From the NCBI GenBank assembly GCA_008711295.1, contig VUYV01000154.1, forward strand, positions 1,451,726 through 1,515,725: DNA of 64,000 nucleotides, written 5' to 3'. Positions 50,380 through 60,932 of the stretch are shown here, piece by piece (the stretch's first letter is position 1; each line of letters begins with the position of its first letter). Position numbers and translations under genes: made by a program. A model generated the notes under the pieces. The model was given only the letters and a program-made list of their open reading frames with translations. It was not told where the DNA came from and searched no databases. This stretch comes from Anarhynchus alexandrinus (Eukaryota > Chordata > Aves > Charadriiformes > Charadriidae).

Positions 50380-51978
50380 TGCATGGCCCGAAGAGACTAA
50401 ACTATGCAATCCAAATGCTACATAAAAGCCTTACTTATGTCAAACCCTGTGGCTAAAGAACAAACAAAACAAAACAAACAAAAAAAAAATAATTGAAGGA
50501 AAACCCCTTTCTCCTCACCCATCCCCACCTAGTTTTTTTTCTTTCATCTATGGTCAGATTAGCAAGTCAGCACTGTCGATAAATAAACTAGAGAAGTTGT
50601 TTATTTTTATGTACTACTGAGAACAGTGTCGTCTTGTGGCCGTTCTCGTAGACTGTGTTGGTTTAACAAGCGTCCAACCCTTTTGTCTTGTTGTTTTTTG
50701 TCTTTCCTGCTCCCTGTCCCCTTGTTCCCACAGGCTGTGCGTTTGTCACATTTTCTACAAGGGCAATGGCACAGAATGCAATCAAAGCCATGCACCAGTC
50801 TCAGACCATGGAGGTACAGTACTGTATCATTTGCCCTTTCTTTGTTTTCTTTGTGCAAATGATTGCGAATGGTAAAGCCATGCTCTCCTGGACCAGATCA
50901 GACACATGACAATCACAGATTTAAACTTTTTACCGACTCACTCCGCCTTTCTTTGTGAAGCTTATTTTTCTTAATGGCCTAAAAGCGCACAATAAGGTTG
51001 CTGTGTGGCATCCGAACACGGCTCTTGATCCTGTTTCCAGTGGCATTCAGCAGAAAATACAAATGCTGTGAATACCGCTCCTCAGTCGTACTCATCTGAT
51101 GAGAAAATTACCTTTAATATTAACACACACACCCCCAAAGAAAAATCTTAGTTGCCTTTAAATAGATTTTTAAGTGTTGTGGTTTGCACTGCTCTGAGAA
51201 AAAGCTCAAGAGGTTTAACCTGGCCACGCTGAGTTACTAGTGCATGTGTTTTTCTGCAAATAGAATCTCTTTTTAAGTTAATATAATTTCTCCTTCTTCA
51301 TGTAGCCAATAAAAATGCTAATGATGACAGAGCATATCGAAGTGTGGCACTTCCTGCAGAGCACCGTCGTGGCTAGCCCCTCGCAAGCAACGCTCTTTAT
51401 TCCCTCCCAAACTGCCTCCACGGCCTCGTGTCGTATCATGATGAGCAACGCAAAACTTTAAACCTGTTCACTTAACGTGAATATAGCTGCGGGCTATCGA
51501 TCCGTTCATTGGAGTGGTTAGCGAATGCCACGGCTTGTCTGGCAATCTCAAAACCTTTTTCAGTCTGTGATTTTTGTCATGGTCTTTCAGAATTTTGCAC
51601 AAAAAACCGCACAAGTATGAAGTCTTTACTTACTCTGGATCTTCTAGCTTATCACTGGAGAGTGCATGTTATACTGTATTATGTATACTGTATCTTCGTG
51701 TAGTGATGATTTTTCTCAGAGGTGGCATTGATGTTATGTGCACTTGTTTCTTTTTTTATTTATTTTTTTCACCAGGACCTTTCAATTTTTTTATTTTTTA
51801 TTTTTCTCAGTGATTTTTCTTTGCAATGCTCTAGTCTCCCAAAGCATGCTGGGTGCTAAACAATCATTATTGCGTCATGTCGTTGAGCTGCTTTGTGTAA
51901 CGAGCCAAGGGGGGAGACCAGGGGTGGGAGGGTGGAGAGAGAAGGAGGAGGAGAAGATAAAAATCAAACCAGTGCATG
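50380..51978 (+). promoter_or_regulatory. Cluster of four TGCATG (RBFOX-type) motifs around exon D
   Basis: TGCATG occurs at 50380-50385 (350 nt upstream of the exon) and at 51241-51246, 51663-51668 and 51973-51978 (0.4 to 1.2 kb downstream). By my scan the whole window has about 17 copies on this strand, close to chance; four in 1.6 kb is a local excess. RBFOX proteins bind UGCAUG and usually promote inclusion from downstream and skipping from upstream. The motif is short, so function is an inference. Confidence 0.35.
50734..50813 (+). CDS. CELF2: CELF2 coding exon D (80 nt): RNP1 and helix 2 of RRM2
   Basis: The acceptor is CTTGTTCCCACAG at 50733 and the donor is ATGGAG|GTACAG after 50813. 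GC completes the Gly codon from exon C; then comes [20 protein letters not shown] and [14 protein letters not shown] is the RNP1 motif of RRM2 with both aromatic contacts, and [13 protein letters not shown] is helix alpha-2. S in FSTR, A in RAM and N in QNAI match CELF2, not CELF1. The donor GTACAG is weaker than those of the neighbours. Eighty is not a multiple of three, so skipping would shift the frame and is expected to expose the mRNA to decay. Confidence 0.98.
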
Positions 51979-54900
51979 AAAATGTCACTAACTGTTTCCT
52001 GTATACTACAAGTAATGATATCGGCATTGCAAAGCTATTGTCTTTCCAAACATCACGTTTGAATTTGGTTGAGCTTCTTTTATAATCGATGTGTTTTCTT
52101 TTCAGTGCAATGCATTTTTAGACCCTGAGTATACAGTTTTAGATGAGAATCTGCCAATGAGATGAGAATAATTGAAATGATCTTTACTAGGAAGCTGATG
52201 TTATACAATCTATGCACTCTGACAGTATATTGTGAAAAAAATGCCACTTTGAGTCTCTGAAATAATAGTCGTAGTAATTTGTCTGCCATGCACTGCTCCA
52301 TTAATTCAGATCTGTATGTTTTGCTGCGTTTGATTCCAAGTAAAAAGGAAATGTTTATTGGTAATACTGTGTTTTACCTATATTTTCCATGTGTTTTAAT
52401 GTATTTTTCTGTCTAGCAAAATGAATTTTACACAGCTCTGCTTCAGAAGATGGTAAAATTAAAGAGATCATACCTCCCAGACAAATTCTCCCATTCTTCT
52501 GTTGTACGCAGTACTCCAAAAGAGGCTGCGTTTTGATGCGATACTCCTGTTGACATGAGCTCTATAGAATAGTTACTCATGGATCAACATACTTCTCAGC
52601 ACCTTTAGAGACGTCATCAGTGAGATCCCCAAATTGGCAAGGCGATTCCAAATATTTTCCACTTTGAACATCTGGGTCTTTGTGTCAGTTGAGCTTAGGC
52701 TGAGAGTCCCTTCTTGGAGAGAAGCAGTGCCCCCTCAGCCCTGTGGGTGAGGGACTCGCCAGGGTCTGTACGCCCGGTCTTGCCAACACAAAGAAAAATC
52801 TGAAGGCAGCACCAGCTGTTGGGAAGAAAATGGCACTAAGTAGGGTGGAGATCCCATGCCACTGAATGAGGGAGATTCACCGTATGTATGTGCTGGGAGC
52901 TTCCTCTCAAGATAGAAAATGGGAGAGCGTAAAGCAGAAATCATTCTTTAAGCTGACATTTTTTGCTCGCTTTTGCCCATACTCTCTAATAAAACATTAA
53001 CTTGGGTTAGCTGGTGTTAAATCTCAACCCTCAGCCTGAAAAAGTTGTCCTTGGACACTTCAGTTTCTTTTTTTTTTTGCAAATAAGAGTGGGCTGGGAG
53101 GACAATATGTAGTACACAATTACATTTCAACACAACTACTGCAGATTTTTTTTTTCCGATTTCATTATTTTCAGTTCTTTGGCACGCATCAGTGACCAAG
53201 ATGAATTTTCAAAGTGAGCTAAGAAAGAACAACGGGGATGTTAATGTCCAGAGGAACACGTCTCCTAGAATAATGAATTCTCTTACTACTCTTTCCACCT
53301 GACTTTCTGACCTGGTTAAATCAACTGATTTTAAAAACGTAATTGCTGCTCTAAGTTTTTGCTGTTCTATCTCGTTTCTGTGGAGTTTTTGTTTGTTTGT
53401 TTAAGGCATTCAAATGCAGCACCAGTAGAAGACACTAATTTGTTATCATGGAGTAAATTTGATGCAACAATAACAACCCTTTTCTCATATAGAGCCACTT
53501 GCTACATATAATTTCAGTCTTCAGAATGTTTGCTCTCTTGAAAATGATGAAGTGATGAAATATAGAGCAGACAGTGAAAAAATGAATTATAGATTCATAA
53601 ATTGCAGAGATATTGTTTTTATACGATTTACTGACATTTAAGCATTCATAAATTTGATGTCAGCTGTAATGTTGAGTGCTGAGCTGCTGGACTGATAACT
53701 GAAATAGCCATATAATATTTCTTCCTTTGAAATTCATTTCTGTTTCTTTGGAAATAAACTTGATTCTCCTGTACATCTAGGTAGAAGGTAGTAAGTTCTG
53801 GTTGTTCTTAGCCCAGTGCTACCAAACCTCGTATTAAATAGCAAAAGTTTGCTTTTTTATTATCAAAACCAGAAAAATCTCTCTCACACCCTCCACTCCC
53901 CGGCTCCTTTTTCTTTCTTCTTTTTTTAAGCGCCTTGTTTTTATTAGTAGTATCAAAATCACTGGAGAGAGGTAATTGTGTAACAAGCTGACTCCTTCAT
54001 AATCCTTATTTGATTGCTGGAGTGGTACGTATCTCCTTTCTTCCTCACTGAAACATTGAAAGATATTTTTACATTTTTACAACGAAATGCACAGGAAAGG
54101 AGCTGGAGCTGGGATAATAAATCACAAGTGATGATTTTCTAAGATTCTAAAGGAACAGTATTGATGGGAGATCTTCATACAAGAGATTTTATTATTGTGG
54201 TTTATTTCATCATTTCGTCTGTTGATTGTGAATATTCTTATCATTTGTCCTGGTGTGAGGTTCTTCAGAGAAAAGGTACATGGCTGCTTTTTGTATATAA
54301 TAGAGGGCAGGAACTTTTCTGGAGATGTTCACGGTGTTGTGAGAGCAGCCATGGGAAGAGTGAGGTTAAGTATAACCCTGCTTCCCATCTCACGCTATAC
54401 GCTTTGGCTAAAGTGCTGCTGTGTTTTTTGGACTTGAGTCAGCTTTCTCTCCTACCATTGTGTTCAGATTGAAGTTAGACAAGAAATTTTAGACAAAGCA
54501 TGGCGGGTGGAGGGAAATTATTCATTGGATCCTATGAAGTTGGAAAATAGTATGATTGACAGTTTCTATGACTCACAAAATGCTTGAATTAATTTGAAGA
54601 ACTGAATCATTGCAGTGTATAGTTTGGTCCCTTGATTTGAAAAAATGAAGACGTGAAAGGTTAAAATATGAAAACATATTTTTATATCTTAACGGGGGAA
54701 AAAAATAGAGCGAAAGCAACAGAGACATCTTTCATATTCACGTGTCTCGTTCTCCCAGTGACTTTGCCCAGGAATACCCAACCTGAAGTCCAAGTGAAAT
54801 ATCCAGCTTACCTCAAAAGTCCATCTGATCCGTGACCTCCTGTTTCTTCTCAAGGGTCCCTCAGACATGGGTGAGGAGTAGGCTGCAGACCAGATCTCTA

Positions 54901-55714
54901 GTTCTTTCTTACAGCCTCCCTGTCTCCTAAGGTGTCTTACAGCCCTCCCATATCTTGTAACAAGAGGCTTAGAGAGAATCAGGAAGAGAATAGAAGAGAA
55001 TCAGAAAAGAGAATAGAAGAGAATCAGGAATGGGCTGCTATCGCCAGAACTAGTCATTTTGGGTCTGCATCCTCCCCTTTGTTTGAGGGTGCTTGATACA
55101 AAGCATGCCTGGGAGCAGACCGCAGGTGGGTGAATTGTCCTAGCAGTGTCACCCTTTGTGCTTGACTGGGGTCCTTGATGTGCAAAGGACCGGTGACCTG
55201 CTGCTGATGGGCACTTCAGTACATCGGTTGCTCACAGTCTATTTACGCAGGGTACACCAGCCAGCTGCACCGAGCATGACCGCACGGCCAGGGCGGTGTT
55301 GGCTGTGTGGTCCCTGGCAGCAGGGAGGTTGGACACCTCTCCCTTTGGCGATGCCTTGAAAACAGACTGCAGACAAAGCATCACGTCCATCTCATCAGCT
55401 GTGAAGCTTAATTAAAGAGGACTGGTACACTTCGCTGTCTCTGGCAGCAATTTTGATAGCTGGAAGGAAAAGAGAGCCTGAGGAAAGGTGCTTTATAAAA
55501 AGAACTGGGGAATCAATAATGTCTCCATAGCCTCTTTTCCTAAGAAGCTGAAAACCTTAGTCCTCGCGGTCCTACGTATGCCAATCACAGAGAGAGGGTG
55601 AGCAATCAGGTCATGCCATTGCCTGTTGTCCTATGGGACATGGCTGAGCTCACAACGTGAGGGTGACTCGGTGTGATTTAACGCTTCTGTCTTTCCCGGT
55701 CTGTCTAACCACAG
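50814..55714 (+). other. CELF2: CELF2 intron between exons D and E (4.9 kb)
   Basis: It holds three of the TGCATG motifs, a segment at about 51330-51520 with more CpG than its surroundings, pyrimidine-rich stretches near 51740-51820 and 53890-53930, and a small AGAATC-type tandem repeat (54973-55029). No transposon or additional exon is recognised. The acceptor side has TCTGTCTTTCCCGGTCTGTC and a branch-point-like GATTTAAC near 55675. Confidence 0.85.
54973..55029. repeat. Small purine-rich tandem repeat, period 23-24
   Basis: Units of AGAATCAGGAAGAGAATAGA type are repeated about 2.4 times: 54973-54996, 54997-55019 and a partial third. The RNA would be GAA-rich, resembling SR-protein enhancer sequence, but no exon is adjacent. 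Confidence 0.8.
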
Positions 55715-55873
55715 GGCTGCTCTTCGCCAATCGTGGTGAAGTTTGCCGATACCCAAAAGGACAAGGAGCAGCGGCGTTTGCAGCAGCAGTTGGCACAGCA
55801 GATGCAACAGCTCAATACTGCCACTTGGGGAAACCTCACAGGTCTTGGAGGACTCACACCACAATACCTAGCT
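55715..55873 (+). CDS. CELF2: CELF2 coding exon E (159 nt): end of RRM2 and Gln-rich helix
   Basis: The acceptor is GTCTAACCACAG at 55714 and the donor is CTAGCT|GTAAGT after 55873. It reads [20 protein letters not shown], then [20 protein letters not shown] and [20 protein letters not shown] is beta-4 of RRM2; the highly charged and Gln-rich [13 protein letters not shown] is the post-RRM2 helix and opens the divergent domain. RRLQQQLA and [17 protein letters not shown] are CELF2-like. It is phase 0 at both ends (53 codons), so the exon is modular. Skipping would remove the last strand of RRM2 without a frameshift. If the donor were not used, translation would continue about 20 codons into the intron before a stop. 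Confidence 0.98.
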
Positions 55874-57263
55874 GTAAGTTCATTTCGGAGGCGGTGGTTA
55901 TATTATGATGTATTTATTTTAGAACCATGATAAACTCCCTGCAATTAATTGTTCGGTCCTCCAGGATATGTAGCATGTCTCTTCTATATAAAAAATGCTG
56001 TATGTTTTTCACATGATCTAAAAATAAATAACAAGAAACAGAGTTTGAATAAACATCTCAAGATGTGTCAGCGCTGTCCAAGGCAAGCATTTAAAGTTTA
56101 CTCGTGCTGCAAAATAAAATTTGATTCCATTAGTTTTATTGTTCTTTTGATTGTTAGAGTCTGTTTTTTATAGCTGAAATAAAATTTAAGTTCTTCCTTA
56201 GGGGAGGACAGACAGGCAGCTGAACGCTATAGGGGCCATGTGTATATGGTGCAGCCTCTAAAACAGAATGTTGTGGTCCAGTCCTCTAACTTTCCACATT
56301 TTCATTCAGGAATGGCTTTCACTTCAATGCATGGTCCCTTCAATGTTAAACATGTGTGGTTCACTCTACCTTGTACAGAAAGCGAAGACGGCAGGGGAAA
56401 GCCAATTGTTTCTCATAAGTTTAAAATGGTATTTTCCTTGGTCCATTTGTAAGATGAGAAACAGACATTAGCTGCTGCCCCTGTTGGAGAAACCTGAAAT
56501 CCACAGCCGTGCGTGTTAGGTCCTGGGTGGCCAAGGTGAGAGGGAGCCTCTGCCCTCCGTGGCTCTGGAGTTGAGGTGTCTGGTTGGGCAGCTTTCGGAT
56601 AACTTGGAGAGTTTCTGACGGTTCCGAGCTAGACAAATAGATGCATCCATATATATGTACTGTCTATCCGTAAATCCATAATTTGTATGCATACAATGCT
56701 TTGGCATAGTGATATAATTATAAACAGCAATTTACCTGGCAATTAAAAGTATATATTAGTACTGAGGTGGGCTAATTAATACTGAGGTAGGCTAAATTGT
56801 CATATCCAAATACCAGTCTAATGAGTATCTGTGTGCTTGATTCATAAAGATAATAAAGAAAAAACTGAATTCAAGAGGGTGGGGGAGAATGGACTGTGAT
56901 TGACAGAGATGAGTTATGGTAACTACTAGACTACAGAGGGTTGTAATTAGTCACGCTATGTTGGTTTAAATAGATTTAACACCTGGTTGTTAAAAAGAAT
57001 AAATTGATTAATTGTTTTAAAGCAGCAATGTTATTGAGTTTCCCTTGTGTCTCTGTGTTTCTTAATAGAGATTAGACATTAATATGGATTTACAGCATTG
57101 ACTCTAGGGATGTTCATTGCAACAACAGACAGAAGCAAGAGACTATATAAATGTAAAGGAAAGCATAAATACTCCAAATGTGAAATGATAGCTCATTTTA
57201 GTTTTATCTTCATTTGCTGTATTAATGTCAGATAGATTGCTGTGTTGTGTTGTTAATTTGCAG
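55874..57263 (+). other. CELF2: CELF2 intron between exons E and F (1.4 kb)
   Basis: This is the shortest and most AT-rich intron, with no transposon recognised. A TGCATG motif lies at 56328-56333. The last 500 bases carry many ATTA/TAAT words and a UG-rich tract beside the acceptor. Conservation across vertebrates is plausible but cannot be judged from one sequence. Confidence 0.85.
57237..57263 (+). promoter_or_regulatory. UG-rich 3' splice region of exon F, possible CELF autoregulatory site
   Basis: Instead of a normal pyrimidine tract the acceptor region reads TTGCTGTGTTGTGTTGTTAA and then TTTGCAG. It holds four to five UGU/UGUU units, the preferred target class of CELF proteins. A branch-point-like ATTAATG stands at 57221-57227, about 40 nt upstream of the exon. 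Binding here would place the gene's own product across the branch-point/acceptor interval. That is inference; UG-rich tracts also occur in unregulated acceptors. Confidence 0.4.
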
Positions 57264-57327
57264 CTTCTGCAGCAAGCAACTTCCTCCAGTAACTTGGGTG
57301 CCTTCAGCGGCATTCAGCAAATGGCCG
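57264..57327 (+). CDS. CELF2: CELF2 coding exon F (64 nt): linker (divergent domain)
   Basis: The acceptor is GTTAATTTGCAG at 57263 and the donor is ATGGCCG|GTAAGT after 57327. It reads LLQQATSSSNLGAFSGIQQM and A, plus the first base of a Gly codon completed downstream. This Ser/Gln-rich low-complexity sequence is the start of the divergent linker between RRM2 and RRM3, the region that differs most among CELF proteins; SSSNLGAFSGIQQMAG is the CELF2 form. It is phase 0 in and phase 1 out. The next coding exon, expected to begin MNALQLQ after that Gly, was not found before the window end. Its non-standard UG-rich acceptor makes it a candidate regulated exon. Confidence 0.97.
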
Positions 57328-57940
57328 GTAAGTTAAAAGCCATTTCGTTTTGCTCCAGCTATGTTTTGTATTCTTAAGCTATTGAATTCTGTACCGCTAA
57401 TAATCACATTGTCGGGGGTGGGGGGGCGTGTTGTGTATTAAATGTGGCAGATGTACTGGCAGGGGACAGCTCGAGGTTCAACGTCAATAGAAACACTTTC
57501 TCCCCTCTTTCAGAAACTGAAATTAAACCCAGTGCTCCCAGGTTGTGCAAACAGTTTGTCTTGCATTAGTCACCTGCCATTTGTCCAAAGTAACCAATTG
57601 TAAATTGCAGGAGAGCTCTTAGTCCCCGCAGCCATATCCTACCCTATGAAAAGTGTCGGTAAAGCAACAGCAGGATTGCATTCTAATTTCCAGTGAGATT
57701 TCTGTGTCCTGAAAAATCAAATTAATGGCAGCCCTCAAACATTTTAATAATAGGTGGTGAGTAAAAATGTTCTGACCTTTTTAATGAAACCCAAGATTAC
57801 AGGCCTACCTTCAGTAAGAATTTTCAGGCTCCTTTTACAATCACGGAAAATTAACTGGGTGCCTTTTTGACTTTGGAACCCTAGTTGACAAAATTACACA
57901 ACAGAAGCTTTTATGTAAAAGTATAATCTTTAGTCTGGGG

Positions 57941-57977
57941 GAAAAAAAAGAAAGAAAGAAAAGGGAAAAAAAAAAAT
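57941..57977. repeat. A-rich (GAAA)n simple repeat
   Basis: A runs broken by G (AAAGAAAGAAAGAAAAGGG then poly-A). No SINE body precedes it. Confidence 0.8.
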
Positions 57978-60883
57978 ATCAAAGTGTGAGCGGATTTGAA
58001 AGCCGGCTAGTTGGAGGGTTTCTTAGTAATGAGCTGTGTGCCAGTAGTAACTGATGTGTAGTGATTAGCAAAAGGTCACTCCCACTGTGTGACCTACCAT
58101 GCTGATACCCTAACTTAACATGATGCTGGAGAAGGCAGCATGTGCAGTAAATCAGAGCACAGATGCACATTATGCCTGCCGCGAGAAACTGTTAAAAAGC
58201 TTTTTTTCTTGTTAGAGGGAAAAAAAAAAAAAAGGAATCACAAAACCCCTAAATTGCTACATTAGTTTATTTTAATCATGAACCCACTGAATCGATGAAA
58301 TACAACATTGTGCCTGCTTCATCATCACAAAACAAGGGCTAAAATATTCAGAAGTCTTTATGAACACCATTTTCTCACTCTTCTTTTAATCCTCGTCTTC
58401 TGCTTCTTCTGCTTCTGCTTTGAATGAATCCTGAAATACTTTAACAAGTATAGATATACCACACCATATAGCTATACCCCACAGGTATTCTTTGCTCAAT
58501 CGTTATATTATGCCATTATTGCAGTGACATCAGAGACTAATGGGAACCTGCTGTCTGACAATATAAATTGGCCTACAGATGACAATATCTCTGAATTATT
58601 CTCTCTTCCTCAGACCTGCTGGCAGTGCTTGCTGGTTCTATTATGTTACACTTGCAATCTAGCATTTTTTCATCAAAAAAATGTATCTTAATATGATAAA
58701 CAGAACAGAGCGGTTCAGTAACAGTTTTATACTTGGCAGTTTTGGAAGTGGCTTTGAGCTCAGAGATTGTGTTTAATGTTTTCATATTTGGTTAGGTCTA
58801 CAAAATGAAAGAATGGAGACACCGAGGAAAAATAATGTGATATCCATTGCATTATGTGCACCTTAGAAGTTTTCTGTTGCCTGTTTCTCACTGTTAGTGT
58901 AGATTCAGCTTTGTCTCCAAGAACTGTGTTGAAACTAAGAATTTTAGTCAAGTAATTTCAGGATGGGCTCTCAATCCGGGATGTGATTTATTCTCTGAAA
59001 ATCATATGGTTTTGAGTCTAGTAGAAAGTCATCTTAAGAAATCGTAGTGGCTCGTCATTGTTACTTGAGGGATGTGCCTCCTCAACTGCAGGTGCTAATG
59101 TTCTCATCTATGAGACAATTTAATGACTGCCTCTGCTAGAAAATATGTATTTTTTATCTTATATTCATGTTATCAAAATAGCTCAACGTTTGCTCCTTTC
59201 TTTCCCCAAAACATCTAAGTCTTTAACCTTGATGTTCAAGGTCAAATTAGTGATATTCAATTTCTCTCCAAGCTGCAGATCTATATGAAAGTGCCAAAGA
59301 CTAAGCGCTATTTCATCACTGGCACAGAGAGTTCATGTCCTCTACTCAGAAATCATGTGGTACTATGTTATCCCGTGCATCTACTATTAAAGATTCCTTT
59401 TTGTGAAAGGAATAGAAAATACTCCTGTGTCTGCAGGAAGATCTTGCATTGTCTGCTGAAGCCATCCTTGAATGTTTGTAAAGGCTCGGCGTTTTTTAAC
59501 TTAAGCTATATATGTTCATTATACAAAAATGAATCTAATACATATTTCCATATTGTGTATAGCTTGCCTATTAATAAAATGTTTCAAGGTGAGGAATAAA
59601 ATCTAGACACAACTGAGTAAGGTGCTAAAGAAGATCCGTCATTGCAGCTTGCAAGTTCTTTGAACTTTGAGTTTGAGGGGTCCTACTTTTATCTTTGAAG
59701 TCAATGGGTGTGCTTACCACTGAATTCAGACACTAAAAGTTTGATCAAAAGCCACATAAGCCATTGAAATTTCACTCTTACTTACATGTCAGGGCTCTAG
59801 CACCTCTTTTGTGTTTAAGTCTCAATGAAGGCATGGTTTGCTAAATGAGGACTTCTAATACAGCCATCCCCTTGTCCAAAGTTAGGGGCCTTTGGATCTG
59901 CAAGTATTTATTTGTACTGCTAAAGCCCGTGTTGTCTCTGTACTGAGCAGAAAGGACACAGCACATACCCTGCCACACATGTGAAGAAATGTTTGCCGTG
60001 CAGTCCTCAGCGATATTATTTCTTCAATCAAAGCAATTTTCGTTCCTAGCAGAGCAAAGGCACTGATCTTCAGTGTGAAGTTTTAAATTTCCTTTCCCTA
60101 ATAACATGCCTCAGTCTGGTTAAAGCAGTTTTTATGTGGTTTTCTTGAAAGGAGCGGGGGTTTTACGCATTTCCAGTTGAAGAGAATTGGAGTTTGTTTG
60201 TTTATTTGTTAGCTGGGGATCCAATCCAAAGAAAAAATGGGATTTTTCTCAAGAACTCACTAAAATACCGACATTAAACACACAGAGCACCAACTCCAAA
60301 AGCGAATGCTGTTCTTGCTGTGGCAGCCGCTGGCCCTACTGTATGTTCAGCATTGCCTTTGCCCTATGTTCATAAAGCATGCATTTAACCAAGCGAGTCA
60401 TGAAACTGGTTTAACTAAAATTTCTGAGATATCAAAATTTGAGAGACAAAAAGTAGTAGTTTGCCATTTAGCTTTCCAAGCTTTAAGGTTCCACATTTGG
60501 TCCCCCAGTTTAGGTTTTCTCATTTCTGGTGAAAAAATGAGATTTTCATGAAATTGTTTTAATTCAGGAGCCAAGCCAAAGAAAAGTGTAATGTGTCAAG
60601 ACTGGTAATAAAGTTGGGAGATGTGGCAATGATGCCTTTGTTATTATAGTAATCCCCTGGTCCTGAGTACAGGAGCTAACCCTGCCTTGCCAAACCGCTT
60701 CACCGTCCTTTGTAAAACATGCAAGCACATACCATCATCAAGTGTATATTTTATTGTGAGCGCTTCCTCACGTTTCCTCCCCTCCTCTGATATCTGCTAA
60801 TGCTAATTTAAAGGCAACGTTTTCTCTCACATGCCTCTCAAGCCTCAGTGTCTAGCCTGCGCTTTGTCTTTGGGGAAGGCTAA

Positions 60884-60932
60884 TAATGTAGATGAATTAC
60901 ATTATGTGATTTGATTGTCTTTAAAAAGACAA
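60884..60932. promoter_or_regulatory. Two adjacent perfect palindromes, candidate conserved element
   Basis: TAATGTA-GATGAAT-TACATTA (60884-60904) and TTGTCTT-TAAA-AAGACAA (60915-60932) are perfect 7-bp inverted repeats ten bases apart, both with homeodomain-type TAAT/ATTA or AT cores. Such arrangements are common in developmental enhancers, but perfect 7-bp arms also arise by chance in AT-rich DNA. Confidence 0.25.

Larger units (their letters stand above)
40236..50733 (+). other. CELF2: CELF2 intron between exons C and D (10.5 kb)
   Basis: Contents seen are a GATATA-type microsatellite (41298-41325), a possible ancient DNA-transposon scrap (43044-43150), a GA-rich run (43227-43246), a probable MIR-type SINE (44120-44285), a G12 run (46240-46251), short imperfect tandem repeats at 47678-47750 and a TGCATG motif at 50380. 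There is no CR1 and no coding signal. The last 100 bases hold GTTTAAC (a branch-point-like site near 50660) and a long pyrimidine tract ending TTGTTCCCACAG. Confidence 0.85.

Noticed and set aside
50814..50909. Retained-intron extension of exon D giving an alternative C-terminus
   Set aside because: The frame stays open only about 32 codons, the GTACAG donor is acceptable and no nearby polyadenylation signal supports an early end.
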